Numbered from the stretch's first letter, positions 28,552 to 37,461 are shown. The stretch is DNA of 64,000 nucleotides from Asanoa siamensis (GCF_016862555.1 NZ_BONE01000005.1:1-64000); one strand, 5' to 3'. Notes: a model not told the origin generated them from the letters alone. Numbers and translations: made by a program.

Positions 28552-30188
28552 GTTGGCCGTTTGGCCGCTTTCCGGACCGGCTTCGCGCCGACTTTCGGCG
28601 CCCGGGCCGCGACCGGCGGAGGGGAGTCGGTCTCACCCAGTTTGGCCAGCGTGGCACGTACCCGCGCGAACCAGGTCGGGCCCTCGTCAGCGCGAACTCC
28701 CGCTGTAGGCGCCCGCCCGACGCCGGTCCGCCGCTGGGTCCGTGCCGCCGCGTCCCGCGCCCCGGCGATGATGGCCGCGGCTTCCGCCGCCGCGTTCTGG
28801 TTGATCGCGTAAGCCTCCGCCCGCGCCGCCCCGCGGATCGCCTCCGCCTCCCGCCGCGCGTCCGCGACCGTCGTCTCGACGACGGTCGCGGCTTTTCCCG
28901 CCGCCTCGTCGCGGATCCCGGACGCGTCCGCCCGGGCCGCCTCGCGGATCGCCTCCGCTTCCCGCCGTGCTTCCTCGACGGCCGCGCGTCGGGTTGACGC
29001 CGCGCGGGACTCGGCGTCGTCGATGATGGCCATGGCGTCCCCGACCGCATGCTCCTGGATGCCGAAAGCATCCTTCCGGGCCTGCTCGCGGATGCCTGCC
29101 GCGTCCTCGACGGCCAGGCGCCGCGTCGCTTCGGCCTCGGCCACGATCGCCTCGGCCGCGCGGCGCGCCGCGTCCACGTCCGACGGGGTCGAGTCAGCGG
29201 GGTCGAGGAGCGCGTGCGCGACGTCGCCCACGCGGGGGATGTCGTGCTGGACCACGCGCTGCAACGCCTGCCGGGCCGCCACCACCTCCGACGGTGCGTC
29301 GTGTGACAGCCACTCCCCCAGGGCTTCCACCGCGCCGATGCGGATCGACGGGTGTGGGTCGACCAGGGCGACGCGGACGTTGTCGGGCAGGAGGGCCGGG
29401 GTCACGGTCATCCCCGCCGGGTTGCGGGCCAGGACGATGTTTCCTTCGGTGCCGAAGGACCAGAGTTGCGGGGTCTGGCCCGCGCCGGCCGCGCGGACCC
29501 GGGCGTAGGCGAACCCGTACGCCTCCGTCACCGTGACGAGGCCGTCCTCGTCGGTGTCGGCGGCACCACTGCGGAGGCCGTGGACCAGCGCCTCGGTGAA
29601 GACCGATCCGCCGGGCAGGGTGTCGTGGGCGGTCGTGCCCTCGAAGGCGTACTCGGTGGCCCGCGAAGCCGTCAGGACAACCCTGCCCCGGCCCTGGAAA
29701 TGATCGAGGCCCACGTCGTCGGCGCTCTTCCGGTCCGTGGCGAACGCGCCGCTGAAGCAGCAGTCGAGGATGACGATCTGGCGGGTGGCCCGGCACTCGT
29801 CGAGGCGCTCGAACAGCCAGGTCGCCCCCACGCCGGTGGCCGAGACCCGGTCCCGCCGCACGTCGGTCCCGCCGAAGCAGAGCCGCCCGCGCGCGTCGAG
29901 CAACCCGTGACACGAAAGGTAGACGAGCACCTGATCCGCCGGCTTGCACCCGGTCGTGAAGTCCTCGATCGCCAACCGGATCTCGGCGCCGGTCCGGTTC
30001 AGCACCGGCGTCACCGCGAAGCCGCCGACGGCCGCGTCCCCCAGCACCGCGGCCAACTCGCCGGCATCCCGGCCCGGCGACCGAAGCTGACGCAACGACT
30101 CGTCGTCGTACCCGGTGGTCGCGATGATCAGCGCGGACCGCGGCCCGGCCGGTAGCGCCGGCGCGGCCCAGGACTGACGTGCACTCAC
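28548..30188 (-). CDS. Caspase-fold cysteine protease with HEAT-like and coiled-coil tail
   Basis: 546 residues. Residues 1-250 are a peptidase C14-like caspase domain: ALIIATTGYDDESLRQL, catalytic His94 in VYLSCHG, catalytic Cys144 in ILDCCFSGAF, then LTASRATEYAFEG. It resembles the bacterial caspases that NCBI calls EACC1-associated. Residues 265-320 look like HEAT-type repeats (RIGAVEALGEWL). Residues 325-490 are Ala/Glu/Arg-rich with a recurring ARREAEAIREAARADA pattern, probably a long coiled coil. C-terminus is basic. GTG start without clear Shine-Dalgarno. Bacterial caspases are known in conflict and cell-death systems; no partner effector is adjacent, so its role is open. Confidence 0.85.
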   Translation of the reverse strand: MSARQSWAAPALPAGPRSALIIATTGYDDESLRQLRSPGRDAGELAAVLGDAAVGGFAVTPVLNRTGAEIRLAIEDFTTGCKPADQVLVYLSCHGLLDARGRLCFGGTDVRRDRVSATGVGATWLFERLDECRATRQIVILDCCFSGAFATDRKSADDVGLDHFQGRGRVVLTASRATEYAFEGTTAHDTLPGGSVFTEALVHGLRSGAADTDEDGLVTVTEAYGFAYARVRAAGAGQTPQLWSFGTEGNIVLARNPAGMTVTPALLPDNVRVALVDPHPSIRIGAVEALGEWLSHDAPSEVVAARQALQRVVQHDIPRVGDVAHALLDPADSTPSDVDAARRAAEAIVAEAEATRRLAVEDAAGIREQARKDAFGIQEHAVGDAMAIIDDAESRAASTRRAAVEEARREAEAIREAARADASGIRDEAAGKAATVVETTVADARREAEAIRGAARAEAYAINQNAAAEAAAIIAGARDAAARTQRRTGVGRAPTAGVRADEGPTWFARVRATLAKLGETDSPPPVAARAPKVGAKPVRKAAKRPT

Positions 30189-30256
30189 CCATGCCCACCC
30201 GGGTTACCAGCCGACCACGCTCCGCGCATGCGGACACTGTAGACGGTTGTCGTCGA

Positions 30257-31168
30257 TCAGCGCCGTGGGAGGAGGGCCGCGACGTCGGCGGCCAGGTCCG
30301 TGGTGGCTTCGATCTCCGCGCGGCGGATCGAGACGCTTTCGACGTTGAAGCCGTACGGCATGCCCAGGTGGTCGCAGAACGTCGCCAGGTCCCGGGCGAT
30401 CGCCATCGTCTGCCGGTAGGACTCCGACAGCGGGTCCGGCGACTGCCGGATCGACGTCCGCAGCCACCGCGGCACCTCGACCCCGAGCCAACCCAGGAAC
30501 TCCAGGGTCTTCAGGGACCCACAGAGCGACAGCGTGAAGATCACCGTGCGGCGGGTCACGCCGCGGGCCGCGCATTCGTAGTAGTAGTCCGAGACCAGGT
30601 TCTTCGTCTCGTTCACGTCGTAGACCACCTGCGACACGAAGAACGTCGCGCCGCGGTCCTGTTTGGTCAGCATCCGCAGGTGTTCGTCGCGGCGTTCCGA
30701 GATGGCCACACTGCCCAGCGGCAGCGAAGGGGCCACCGCCGCACGGAGGGCCTGGGCCTCGCGCAGACTCGTGCGGGCCGGCTTGTCGCCCGACGAGGCG
30801 CCGACCAGCACCGTCAGGAGCCGCGTCGGGTCCGCGGCGCGCAGCCACGACCGCAGGTCGTCCGGGGCGTACTTGCCCACGCAGCGGTAGATCACCACGG
30901 GCAGCGGGAAGCCACCGAGGTAGGAGGACCAGTACTCCGCCGGGTCCATTGTGGGCAGATACGGGAACGGGCGCTCCGCCGGGTTGCGGTCCGACTCGTC
31001 GTCGATGTCGTAGAGGATCAGGCCGTCCAGGTCCAGCGCCGCCAGGCGGTCCAGCGTCACCGCCGCGATCTCCTTCACCCGTTCGGGTGTGGCGCTGCTG
31101 CGCGGTGGCGTCAGGCTGAACAGCAGCACACCCGGCCGCGCCGCGGCCAGCAGGTCGGGCAGGCTCAT
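30257..31168 (-). CDS. Methylenetetrahydrofolate reductase-like protein
   Basis: 303 residues with an MTHFR TIM-barrel pattern: FSLTPPRSSATPERVKEI at the N-terminus (position of the catalytic acidic residue is here Thr-Pro), LDGLILYDIDDESDRNP, ATFFVSQVVYDVNETKNLV (matching the Gly/Gln-rich flavin region FITQ..F) and a C-terminal FCDHLGMPYGFNVESVSI. Divergent from the housekeeping MetF; flavin binding and activity are unproven. ATG overlaps the ABC ATPase stop (ATGA), so it is made with the transporter. That context hints at methionine, cysteine or one-carbon metabolism. Confidence 0.65.
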   Translation of the reverse strand: MSLPDLLAAARPGVLLFSLTPPRSSATPERVKEIAAVTLDRLAALDLDGLILYDIDDESDRNPAERPFPYLPTMDPAEYWSSYLGGFPLPVVIYRCVGKYAPDDLRSWLRAADPTRLLTVLVGASSGDKPARTSLREAQALRAAVAPSLPLGSVAISERRDEHLRMLTKQDRGATFFVSQVVYDVNETKNLVSDYYYECAARGVTRRTVIFTLSLCGSLKTLEFLGWLGVEVPRWLRTSIRQSPDPLSESYRQTMAIARDLATFCDHLGMPYGFNVESVSIRRAEIEATTDLAADVAALLPRR

Positions 31169-31902
31169 GCCGGCGCCAGCCGGCGCAGGAACTGCTGGGT
31201 GCGCGGCTCGACCGGTGCGTCGAGCACCTGCGAAGGCGGACCCTGCTCGACGATCCGGCCACCGTCCAGAAAGCACACCCGGTCGGCCACCTGCCGCGCG
31301 AAGTTCATCTCGTGCGTCGCCAGCACCATCGTCATCCCGTCGCGCTTGAGGTCGCTGATCAGGTCGAGCACCTCGCCGACGAGCTCCGGGTCGAGCGCCG
31401 ACGTCACCTCGTCCAGCAGCAGCAGCCGCGGCGCGTTGACCAAAGCGCGGACGATCGCCACCCGCTGCTGCTGGCCGCCGGAGAGCCGGTCGGGATAGGC
31501 CGAGGCCTTGTCCGCCAGGCCGATGCGGGTCAGCAGCTCGAGAGCCTGCGCACGCGCGGAGGAGACCGAGCGCTTGTGCACCCGTACCGGCGCCAGCGTG
31601 ATGTTGTCCAGAACGGACAGATGCGGGAACAGGTTGTACGACTGGAAGACGATGCCGATCTTCCGGCGTACCAGATCGGGGTTGACCCTCGGATCCGTGA
31701 TGTGCGACCCGTCCAGGTGGATCGTGCCGTCGTCGAGCTCCTCCAGCAGGTTGACGCAGCGCAGCAGCGTCGACTTGCCCGAGCCCGACGCCCCGATCAG
31801 CGCCACCACCTCGTGCTCGGCCACCTCTAGGTCCAGGCCGTCGAGCACGACCGACGAGCCGAACACCTTGCGCACGCCCTGGCACGCCAGCACGGCGGTC
31901 AT
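31165..31902 (-). CDS. ABC transporter ATPase, polar amino-acid type
   Basis: 245 residues of the PAAT ATPase family. Walker A GASGSGKSTLLRCVN, Q loop FQSYNLFPHLSVLDN, signature LSGGQQQRVAIVRAL, Walker B LLLLDEVTSALDPE and switch His in LATHEMNFAR. It powers the adjacent permease. Its start overlaps the permease stop and its stop overlaps the MTHFR-like start. Confidence 0.95.
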   Translation of the reverse strand: MTAVLACQGVRKVFGSSVVLDGLDLEVAEHEVVALIGASGSGKSTLLRCVNLLEELDDGTIHLDGSHITDPRVNPDLVRRKIGIVFQSYNLFPHLSVLDNITLAPVRVHKRSVSSARAQALELLTRIGLADKASAYPDRLSGGQQQRVAIVRALVNAPRLLLLDEVTSALDPELVGEVLDLISDLKRDGMTMVLATHEMNFARQVADRVCFLDGGRIVEQGPPSQVLDAPVEPRTQQFLRRLAPA

Positions 31903-32750
31903 CGGCCGGCCTGCCGGCGGGCCGCCCGCAGCGTCACCCAGTCGGTGACCGCGATCAGCGGAATGGCGAGCAACACGAACAGCACCCCCGCGACGATGTA
32001 CGGCGTGTAGTTGAAGTGCTCGGCCGTCGAGATCTGCGCCGCGCGTACCGCGTCGATCGGTCCGGCCAGGGACACGAGGCCGACGTCCTTCTGCAGCGCG
32101 ACCGTGTCGTTGAGCAGCGGCGGCGCCACCCTGCGCACCGCCTGCGGCAGCACCACGTGGCGCATCGCCTGGCGATAGGTCAGCCCGAGCGACCGCGCGG
32201 CCGCCACCTGGCTCGGGTGCACCGACTCGATGCCGGCCCGGAACACCTCGGCGAGATAGCCCGAGTAGGTCAGCACGAGCGCCGCGCCGCCGAGCACCAG
32301 CACCGACGGCATGCCCTGCAGCCGCAGCCCGGGCACGCCCAGGGTCAGCACGTAGATCACGATGATCAGCGGCAGGCCCCGGAAGGTGTACGTGTAGCTG
32401 ACCGCGAGCGCCCGCACGGGGAAGAAGACCGGGCCGCGCAGGGTACGCAGCAGCGCGATCACCAACCCGAGCCCGAGCGACCCGAGCGCGCAGAACACGA
32501 GCAGCCGGATGTTGAGCCACAGCCCGCGCAGCACGTCGGGCAGCGCGTCGGCCGCGATCGACGGGTCGAGGAACGACTGGCGTACCCGGTCCCAGCCGGG
32601 CGCGCCGGTGACCGCGAAGACGAGCAGCGCGCCGAGCACGGCGGTGGACAGGGCCGCGACCAGGATCGACCGGATCGTCTGGCGGCGGCGCCAGGCGACC
32701 CGGTCGAGCTGGACGGCCGAAGGCGTGAAAGCGGTGTCGGACCGGGTCAC
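31899..32750 (-). CDS. ABC transporter permease, polar amino-acid type
   Basis: 283 residues with a cytoplasmic N-terminus, five or six spans and the BPD transporter domain. EAA loop is AARSLGLTYRQAMRHVVLPQAVRR, and FRGLPLIIVIYVL is typical of HisM/GlnP permeases. GTG 32750 overlaps the binding-protein stop as GTGA. Probably works as a homodimer, because only one permease gene is present. Confidence 0.93.
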   Translation of the reverse strand: MTRSDTAFTPSAVQLDRVAWRRRQTIRSILVAALSTAVLGALLVFAVTGAPGWDRVRQSFLDPSIAADALPDVLRGLWLNIRLLVFCALGSLGLGLVIALLRTLRGPVFFPVRALAVSYTYTFRGLPLIIVIYVLTLGVPGLRLQGMPSVLVLGGAALVLTYSGYLAEVFRAGIESVHPSQVAAARSLGLTYRQAMRHVVLPQAVRRVAPPLLNDTVALQKDVGLVSLAGPIDAVRAAQISTAEHFNYTPYIVAGVLFVLLAIPLIAVTDWVTLRAARRQAGR

Positions 32751-33640
32751 GAGAGTTCGGGCGCGCCCGCCGTGTCGGCGAGCCACTTCTGCTCCAGCTC
32801 CTTGAGCTGGCCCCCGTCGCGCAGCTTGTCGACCGCCTCGCTGACGCACCGCGTCAGCGGCGAGCCCTTGTCGAGCAGCAGGCCGAACGTCTCCGGGGTG
32901 CCCACCTGCGGTAGCTGCCCCACGATCGTGCCGTCGGTCAGCTCGGCGCCGGTGATGTAGAACGCCGTCGGCAGGTCGACGACCAGGCCGTCGATCTGGC
33001 CGTTCTCCAGCGCCTTCTTGGCGTCGTCGTTGGTGTTGTAGACCTGCGGCTGGCCGGTCGGCTTGATCAGCTCGGTGACCGCCTGGAAGCTGGTCGTGCC
33101 CACCTGGGCGCCGAGCTTCGCCGACCGCAGCTCCGCGATGGTCTTCGCGTTGGCGATCTTCGAGGACTTCAGCGTGATCACGGTCTGGCGGACCAGATAG
33201 TACGGCGACGAGAAGTCGACCGCCTGCTGGCGCTCGGGCGTGACCGAGAACTGGTTGATGTCGAAGTCGAACGCCTTCGGGCCCGGCGCGATCGCGTTGT
33301 TGAACGTCACCCGGGTCCAGGCGACGTCGGTCTTCGCGAAACCGAGTTGCTCCGCGACCGCGTAGGCGACGGCCGCCTCGAAGCCCTCGCCGGACTCGGG
33401 CTTGTTGCCGACGACCCACGGCTCGTAGGCCGGGTCGTCGGTGGCGACCGTCAGCTTGCCCGCCGTCTCGGTCTGCAGCGAGTCCTTTGTGCACGACGCG
33501 GCCGTCCCTACCGGTGCGGGCGTCTCCTCGGGTGCGCAGGCCGCGAGGGTGGTGATCAGAGCGGCCGCTGCGACGACCGCGAGAGGGGTGGCTCGCCTGG
33601 ACATGGAGGACAGCTTAGAGAAGTCACGACGCCTGTCCAT
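32747..33640 (-). CDS. Amino-acid-binding lipoprotein of an ABC transporter
   Basis: About 297 residues, SBP family 3. Lipobox TTLAACAPEE, then the Lys/Arg/His/Gln-binding fold: GKLTVATDDPAYEPWV, FEAAVAYAVAEQLGF, FDFDINQFSVTPERQQAVDFSSPYY. ATG 33640 is preferred (AGGGA five bases upstream); ATG 33604 would remove 12 residues and lacks a ribosome-binding site. First gene of the transporter operon; a 23-bp palindrome overlaps its ribosome-binding site. The ligand cannot be named from sequence. Confidence 0.9.
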   Translation of the reverse strand: MDRRRDFSKLSSMSRRATPLAVVAAAALITTLAACAPEETPAPVGTAASCTKDSLQTETAGKLTVATDDPAYEPWVVGNKPESGEGFEAAVAYAVAEQLGFAKTDVAWTRVTFNNAIAPGPKAFDFDINQFSVTPERQQAVDFSSPYYLVRQTVITLKSSKIANAKTIAELRSAKLGAQVGTTSFQAVTELIKPTGQPQVYNTNDDAKKALENGQIDGLVVDLPTAFYITGAELTDGTIVGQLPQVGTPETFGLLLDKGSPLTRCVSEAVDKLRDGGQLKELEQKWLADTAGAPELS

Positions 33641-33644
33641 CGAG

Positions 33645-33667
33645 TTCCCTATCACACTGATCGGGAA
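33645..33667. promoter_or_regulatory. Palindromic operator at the transporter operon start
   Basis: TTCCC-T-ATC-ACACT-GAT-C-GGGAA, 23 bp, symmetrical except for one position per arm. It overlaps the Shine-Dalgarno of the binding-protein gene, just downstream of a -10-like TAATGT (minus strand, 33673-33678). The arms resemble those of tetO (TCCCTATCA) but the centre is two bases longer. A regulator bound here would control the whole four-gene operon. Confidence 0.5.
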
Positions 33668-33781
33668 TTTGGACATTAAACCCATGGCGCTCGTACGCCT
33701 GTCGGCGGTAAACCAGACGCACGCCTGGCGCGTCATCCTGCCGTGCCAGCCGAGTTGACCGCGCCACGTCCCGGGAGGGTC

Positions 33782-34303
33782 ATGGCCGACCGACCACACA
33801 CGCGATGGGACGCCGACGAGGCGGTCACCCATCTCTTCGGCGCGCACTACCGCCCGATGGTGCGGCTGGCCAGCCTGCTGCTGCACGAGCGCGGGATCGC
33901 GGAGGAGATCGTCCAGGACGGCTTCGTGCGGTTGCACGCCCGCTGGCACAAGCTGCGCGATCCCGACAAGGCACTCGCCTACCTGCGGGTGACCGTGGTC
34001 AACGGGTGCCGGTCCGCGTTGCGGCACCGCAAGGTCGTCGACGCCCACCTCGCGGCCAGCCATCCGCCGCCGGACGCGCCGAGTGCGGAGGCCGGCGCGC
34101 TGGCGCTGCTCACCCAGGCCGCGGTGCTCGACGCGATCCGCCGGCTGCCGGCGCGGCAGCGGGAGGCGATCGTGCTGCGCTACTACGCCGACCTGTCGGA
34201 GGCGGAGATCGCCGAGGCGATGGGGGTCAGCCGGGGCGCCGTCATGAGCCACGCCGCACGGGCGGTCGCCGCCCTGCGCCCGATCCTGGAGCGCCTGGCA
34301 TGA
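33782..34303 (+). CDS. SigE-type ECF RNA polymerase sigma factor
   Basis: 173 residues. Region 2 (THLFGAHYRPMVRLASLLLH, EEIVQDGFVRLHARW) and region 4 (LDAIRRLPARQREAIVLRYY, LSEAEIAEAMGVSRGAVMSH). ATG 33782 follows GGGAGG by three bases; a GTG 13 codons upstream has no ribosome-binding site. It overlaps the following membrane gene by ATGA, so the pair probably forms a sigma factor with its membrane partner. Divergent from the amino-acid transporter. Confidence 0.9.
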   Translation: MADRPHTRWDADEAVTHLFGAHYRPMVRLASLLLHERGIAEEIVQDGFVRLHARWHKLRDPDKALAYLRVTVVNGCRSALRHRKVVDAHLAASHPPPDAPSAEAGALALLTQAAVLDAIRRLPARQREAIVLRYYADLSEAEIAEAMGVSRGAVMSHAARAVAALRPILERLA

Positions 34304-35181
34304 CCCCCGAAGAGACGATCCGGCGCGCGCTGGAGTCCGAGGCGTCCACCGTGGACGTCCGCCCCGACGCGCTGTCCACCATCCGCGCGCGTACCCGGCG
34401 GCGCCGTACCCGCGCCGCCGTCCGGGTCTGGCTCGGTGCCGGCATGGCCGTGGCGGCCGCCGTCGCCTTGATCTTCGCCGTCGACCGGCCGGGACCCGCC
34501 CCGCTGCCCGGGTCCCCGACCTCGACCCCGACCGCGAGCGCCGGCGCCTCGCCGACGGTCGCGGCCGGTCCGCTGGTCGCCGTGTACTGGTCGCACGACG
34601 ACCGGTTGGTGCGCGAGTTCCACCGGGCGGCCGCCGCGGACACCCCGACCGATCGGGTACGCGCGGCGCTGGCGCTGATGTTCGGCACCGCGCCGCTGGA
34701 CCCCGACTACACCTCGGCGTGGCCGGCGGGCACCGCGGTGCGGGACGTCACGGTCGCGGGCGACGTGGTCACGGTCGACCTCGGCGGTGCGACCTCGCCG
34801 TCCGCCCTCGCCACCCAGCAACTCGTCTGGACCGTGACCGCCGCGAGCACGCTCCCTGAGGTGCGGATCGGCGCTGGCGGCCCGGTGCTGCGGCGCGCGC
34901 CGGCGATCGACACGCTGGCCCCGGTCTGGTTGATCAACCCGCAGCACGACGACGTGGTCCGCGGCGGCCGGGTGGAGGTGCACGTCGCCGGCTTCGCCGC
35001 GACCGCCCGGCTCGACATCACCCCGGCGGTCGCGGGCTATCCCCGCGACCTGACCCTCGCCGGCGGCAGCCCGGCCCAGCGTGAGGCGCAGCTCACACTG
35101 ACCGTGCCGCCGGGCCGGTACACCCTGACGGTGACCGTGGCCGGCGGCGCCTCGGACGACCACATCGTGGTCGTCGAATAG
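34300..35181 (+). CDS. Membrane protein with GerMN domain, partner of the ECF sigma factor
   Basis: 293 residues. Cytoplasmic Arg-rich N-terminus (about 1-40), one membrane span (about 42-61), a Pro/Thr/Ser linker, a GerMN/sporulation-germination domain (about 85-195: [38 protein letters not shown]) and a C-terminal Ig-like domain of the Gmad2 type (about 205-293). By position it could be an anti-sigma-like sensor, but no ZAS zinc motif is present. ATG overlaps the sigma-factor stop. Confidence 0.75.
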   Translation: MTPEETIRRALESEASTVDVRPDALSTIRARTRRRRTRAAVRVWLGAGMAVAAAVALIFAVDRPGPAPLPGSPTSTPTASAGASPTVAAGPLVAVYWSHDDRLVREFHRAAAADTPTDRVRAALALMFGTAPLDPDYTSAWPAGTAVRDVTVAGDVVTVDLGGATSPSALATQQLVWTVTAASTLPEVRIGAGGPVLRRAPAIDTLAPVWLINPQHDDVVRGGRVEVHVAGFAATARLDITPAVAGYPRDLTLAGGSPAQREAQLTLTVPPGRYTLTVTVAGGASDDHIVVVE

Positions 35182-35224
35182 GCCGGCGTTCGGCAGCGGC
35201 GCCGCTGCCTGGTTGGATGGTCGC

Positions 35225-35488
35225 GTGAAGACGTTCGAGGAGCTCTTCGCCGAGCTGTCGGCGAAGGCCGAGGCCGGCACCCCGGGCTCGGGCACCGTCG
35301 CCGCGCTCGAGCGCGGGGTGCACGCGATCGGCAAGAAGGTCGTCGAGGAGGCGGCCGAGTCGTGGATGGCCGCCGAGCACGAGGGCCCCGCCCGGGCCGC
35401 CGAGGAGATCTCGCAGCTGCTCTACCAGACGCAGGTGCTGATGCTGGCCACCGGCCTGAAGCTGGAGGACGTGTACCGACATCTGTGA
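35225..35488 (+). CDS. hisE: Phosphoribosyl-ATP pyrophosphatase
   Basis: 87 residues; second step of histidine synthesis. All-helical MazG-like fold with [18 protein letters not shown] and [15 protein letters not shown], the acidic residues binding magnesium. GTG 35225 starts the conserved [10 protein letters not shown]; -10-like TTGGAT lies six bases upstream. Followed by hisG 49 bases on, so the first two enzymes of the pathway are produced together. Confidence 0.95.
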   Translation: MKTFEELFAELSAKAEAGTPGSGTVAALERGVHAIGKKVVEEAAESWMAAEHEGPARAAEEISQLLYQTQVLMLATGLKLEDVYRHL

Positions 35489-35537
35489 GCCCCGCGCTCA
35501 CGGACCGGTCCATTCTCTTCCTCAGGAGTTCCCCGAA

Positions 35538-36380
35538 ATGCTGCGTATCGCCGTGCCCAACAAGGGCACCCTGTCCCGTCCGGCCGCCGAGATGCTCCGC
35601 GAGGCGGGCTACCGCCAGCGCACCGACGAGCGTGACCTGGTCTGCCGCGACGACGCCAACGACGTCGAGTTCTTCTACCTGCGACCCCGCGACATCGCCA
35701 CCTACGTCGGCTCCGGCGATCTCGACCTCGGCATCACCGGCCGGGACCTGCTGGTCGACGCCGGCAGCCCGGCCGACGAGTTGCTCGACCTGGACTTCGC
35801 CGGCGCGGAGTTCCGGTTCGCCGGGCACCCGTCGACGATCACCACGATCGACGAGATCGCCGGCCGCCGGGTGGCGACGTCGTTCCCCGGCGTGGTCGGC
35901 CGCTATCTTGACGAGCGGGGTCTGAGTGCCGAGGTGATCCGCCTCGACGGCGCGGTCGAGAACGCGATCCGGCTCGGCGTGGCCGACGTGGTCGCCGACG
36001 TCGTGCAGACCGGTGCGACGCTGCGCCAGGCCGGGCTCGCGGTGATCGGCGACCCCATCCTGACCTCGTCGGCGTTGCTGATCGGCCGGGACTCGGTGGC
36101 GTCGGCGCCGGTCGCCCAGCTCATCCGGCGGCTGCAGGGCGTGCTGGTGGCGCGCCGCTACGTGATGCTCGCGTACGACGTGCGGGCCGACCTGCTCGAG
36201 CGGGCGACCCAGTTGACGCCGGGCATCGAGTCGCCGACCGTCTCGCCGCTGCACCGCGAGGGCTGGGTGGCGGTCCAGGCCATGGTGCTGCGGTCGGACG
36301 TACACAAGATCATGGATGAGTTGTACGACCTGGGTGCCCGCGCGATCCTGGTGACCGGCATCCACAACTGCCGCCTGTAG
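35538..36380 (+). CDS. hisG: ATP phosphoribosyltransferase, long form
   Basis: 280 residues; first, feedback-controlled step of histidine synthesis. Catalytic two-domain part (LRIAVPNKGTLSRPAAEMLR, LDLGITGRDLLVDAG) with the phosphoribosyl loop DVVADVVQTGATLRQAGL, then a C-terminal ACT-like regulatory domain (about 210-280) that binds histidine. AGGAGTT precedes the ATG. Confidence 0.96.
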   Translation: MLRIAVPNKGTLSRPAAEMLREAGYRQRTDERDLVCRDDANDVEFFYLRPRDIATYVGSGDLDLGITGRDLLVDAGSPADELLDLDFAGAEFRFAGHPSTITTIDEIAGRRVATSFPGVVGRYLDERGLSAEVIRLDGAVENAIRLGVADVVADVVQTGATLRQAGLAVIGDPILTSSALLIGRDSVASAPVAQLIRRLQGVLVARRYVMLAYDVRADLLERATQLTPGIESPTVSPLHREGWVAVQAMVLRSDVHKIMDELYDLGARAILVTGIHNCRL

Positions 36381-36391
36381 GCTGAGTCGCC

Positions 36392-36988
36392 GTGAGCAGT
36401 GCAACGGTGACGTTCCGCCCGCAGCGGGCCCGCAAGGTCGCGATCGGTGCCGCCATCGCGGTCGTGGTCGTGTTCACCGTGGTCAGCTTCGGCCTGACGG
36501 GCGCGACGGGCGACGGCCCGGCCGTCTTCCAGCGCGGCGACCAGACGGCCATGATCGGGCTCGGCATCGCGTTCGCCGCCGCCATCCTGCTGTTCCTGCG
36601 CCCCCGCGTCGACGCCGACGCGACGGGCATCCGCATCCGCAACGTGATCGGCTCGTACGACCTGCCCTGGGAGGTCGTACGCGCCATCCGCTTCGAACGC
36701 GGCGTCTCGTTCGCGAGCGCGGAACTGCACGACGACGACCTGGTGACGATCGTGGCGCTCCAGATCGTCGACCGCGAGTACGCCCTCGACGGCGTCCGCG
36801 CCCTCCGCGAGTTGCTGGCCGCCCACCAGGCGACGACGGCCGCGCCGGTCCCCCCGGCGGAGGCCGAGCCGGCGCAGCAGGCGGACCCGGAGGCCGACGC
36901 GGGGGCCGTCGACCTGGCGCGGCAGGTCGACCCGCCGCAGCAGCGCGCGGCCGCGGACCAGGACGCCGCGGCGGCCGAGCCGCGTTAG
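36392..36988 (+). CDS. PH-domain membrane protein with Ala/Gln-rich tail
   Basis: 198 residues. Two membrane spans (about 17-37 and 52-69), a short bacterial PH-like domain (about 75-135: DADATGIRIRNVIGSYDLPWEV) and a low-complexity acidic tail rich in Ala, Pro and Gln. This arrangement is common next to hisG in actinobacteria, but its function is unknown. GTG start. Its stop overlaps the stop of the convergent PPOX-family gene by four bases. Confidence 0.75.
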   Translation: MSSATVTFRPQRARKVAIGAAIAVVVVFTVVSFGLTGATGDGPAVFQRGDQTAMIGLGIAFAAAILLFLRPRVDADATGIRIRNVIGSYDLPWEVVRAIRFERGVSFASAELHDDDLVTIVALQIVDREYALDGVRALRELLAAHQATTAAPVPPAEAEPAQQADPEADAGAVDLARQVDPPQQRAAADQDAAAAEPR

Positions 36989-37461
36989 GGCTCCACCCGG
37001 CGGCGGGAGTCGATGCCCGTGCCGTAGCGCGGGTCGCCGCCCGGGATGTGCACGTCGAGGTCGGTCGCGCGGGCCACGTACAGCCGCAGGTCCGCGTCGC
37101 CGGACAGCTCCTCCGGGGCGAACCGCACCGCGCCGTCCGCCACCGCGCCGAACACCTCCGCGCACCGGCGCGGCAACTCGTCGTCGGGCACCTGGGTCGC
37201 CTCGGCGTCCACGTACACCGCGCGCCCCTGACCGATCGCCACCGTCGAGTCGAAGATCACCAGGGCCACCGCGGGCCGCTCGGCCACATTGCGCGAGTGC
37301 CGGGCGCCCGGCCCGGACACCCAGTAGAACGCGCGGTAGCCGACGTGCGTGAAATAGACCGGCGACACCCGCGGCCGGCCGTCCGGCCCGACCGTGCCGA
37401 GCGACATGTACTTGTTGCTGTCGATGACCTGCCGGGCCATCTCGTCGAGCTCGTCACTCAT
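36985..37461 (-). CDS. Pyridoxamine 5'-phosphate oxidase-family flavoprotein
   Basis: 158 residues with the split beta-barrel FMN-binding fold: YMSLGTVGPDGRPRVSPVYF, FYWVSGPGARHSRNVAERP, AVALVIFDSTVAIGQGRAVYV. Proteins like this use F420 or FMN; the actinobacterial setting makes F420 possible. Substrate unknown. Divergent from the DUF4259 gene. Confidence 0.8.
   Translation of the reverse strand: MSDELDEMARQVIDSNKYMSLGTVGPDGRPRVSPVYFTHVGYRAFYWVSGPGARHSRNVAERPAVALVIFDSTVAIGQGRAVYVDAEATQVPDDELPRRCAEVFGAVADGAVRFAPEELSGDADLRLYVARATDLDVHIPGGDPRYGTGIDSRRRVEP

Noticed and set aside
33645-33667. Evidence for a tetracycline-resistance control element
   Set aside because: The palindrome resembles tetO, but the spacing differs by two bases and no tetA/tetR pair is adjacent.
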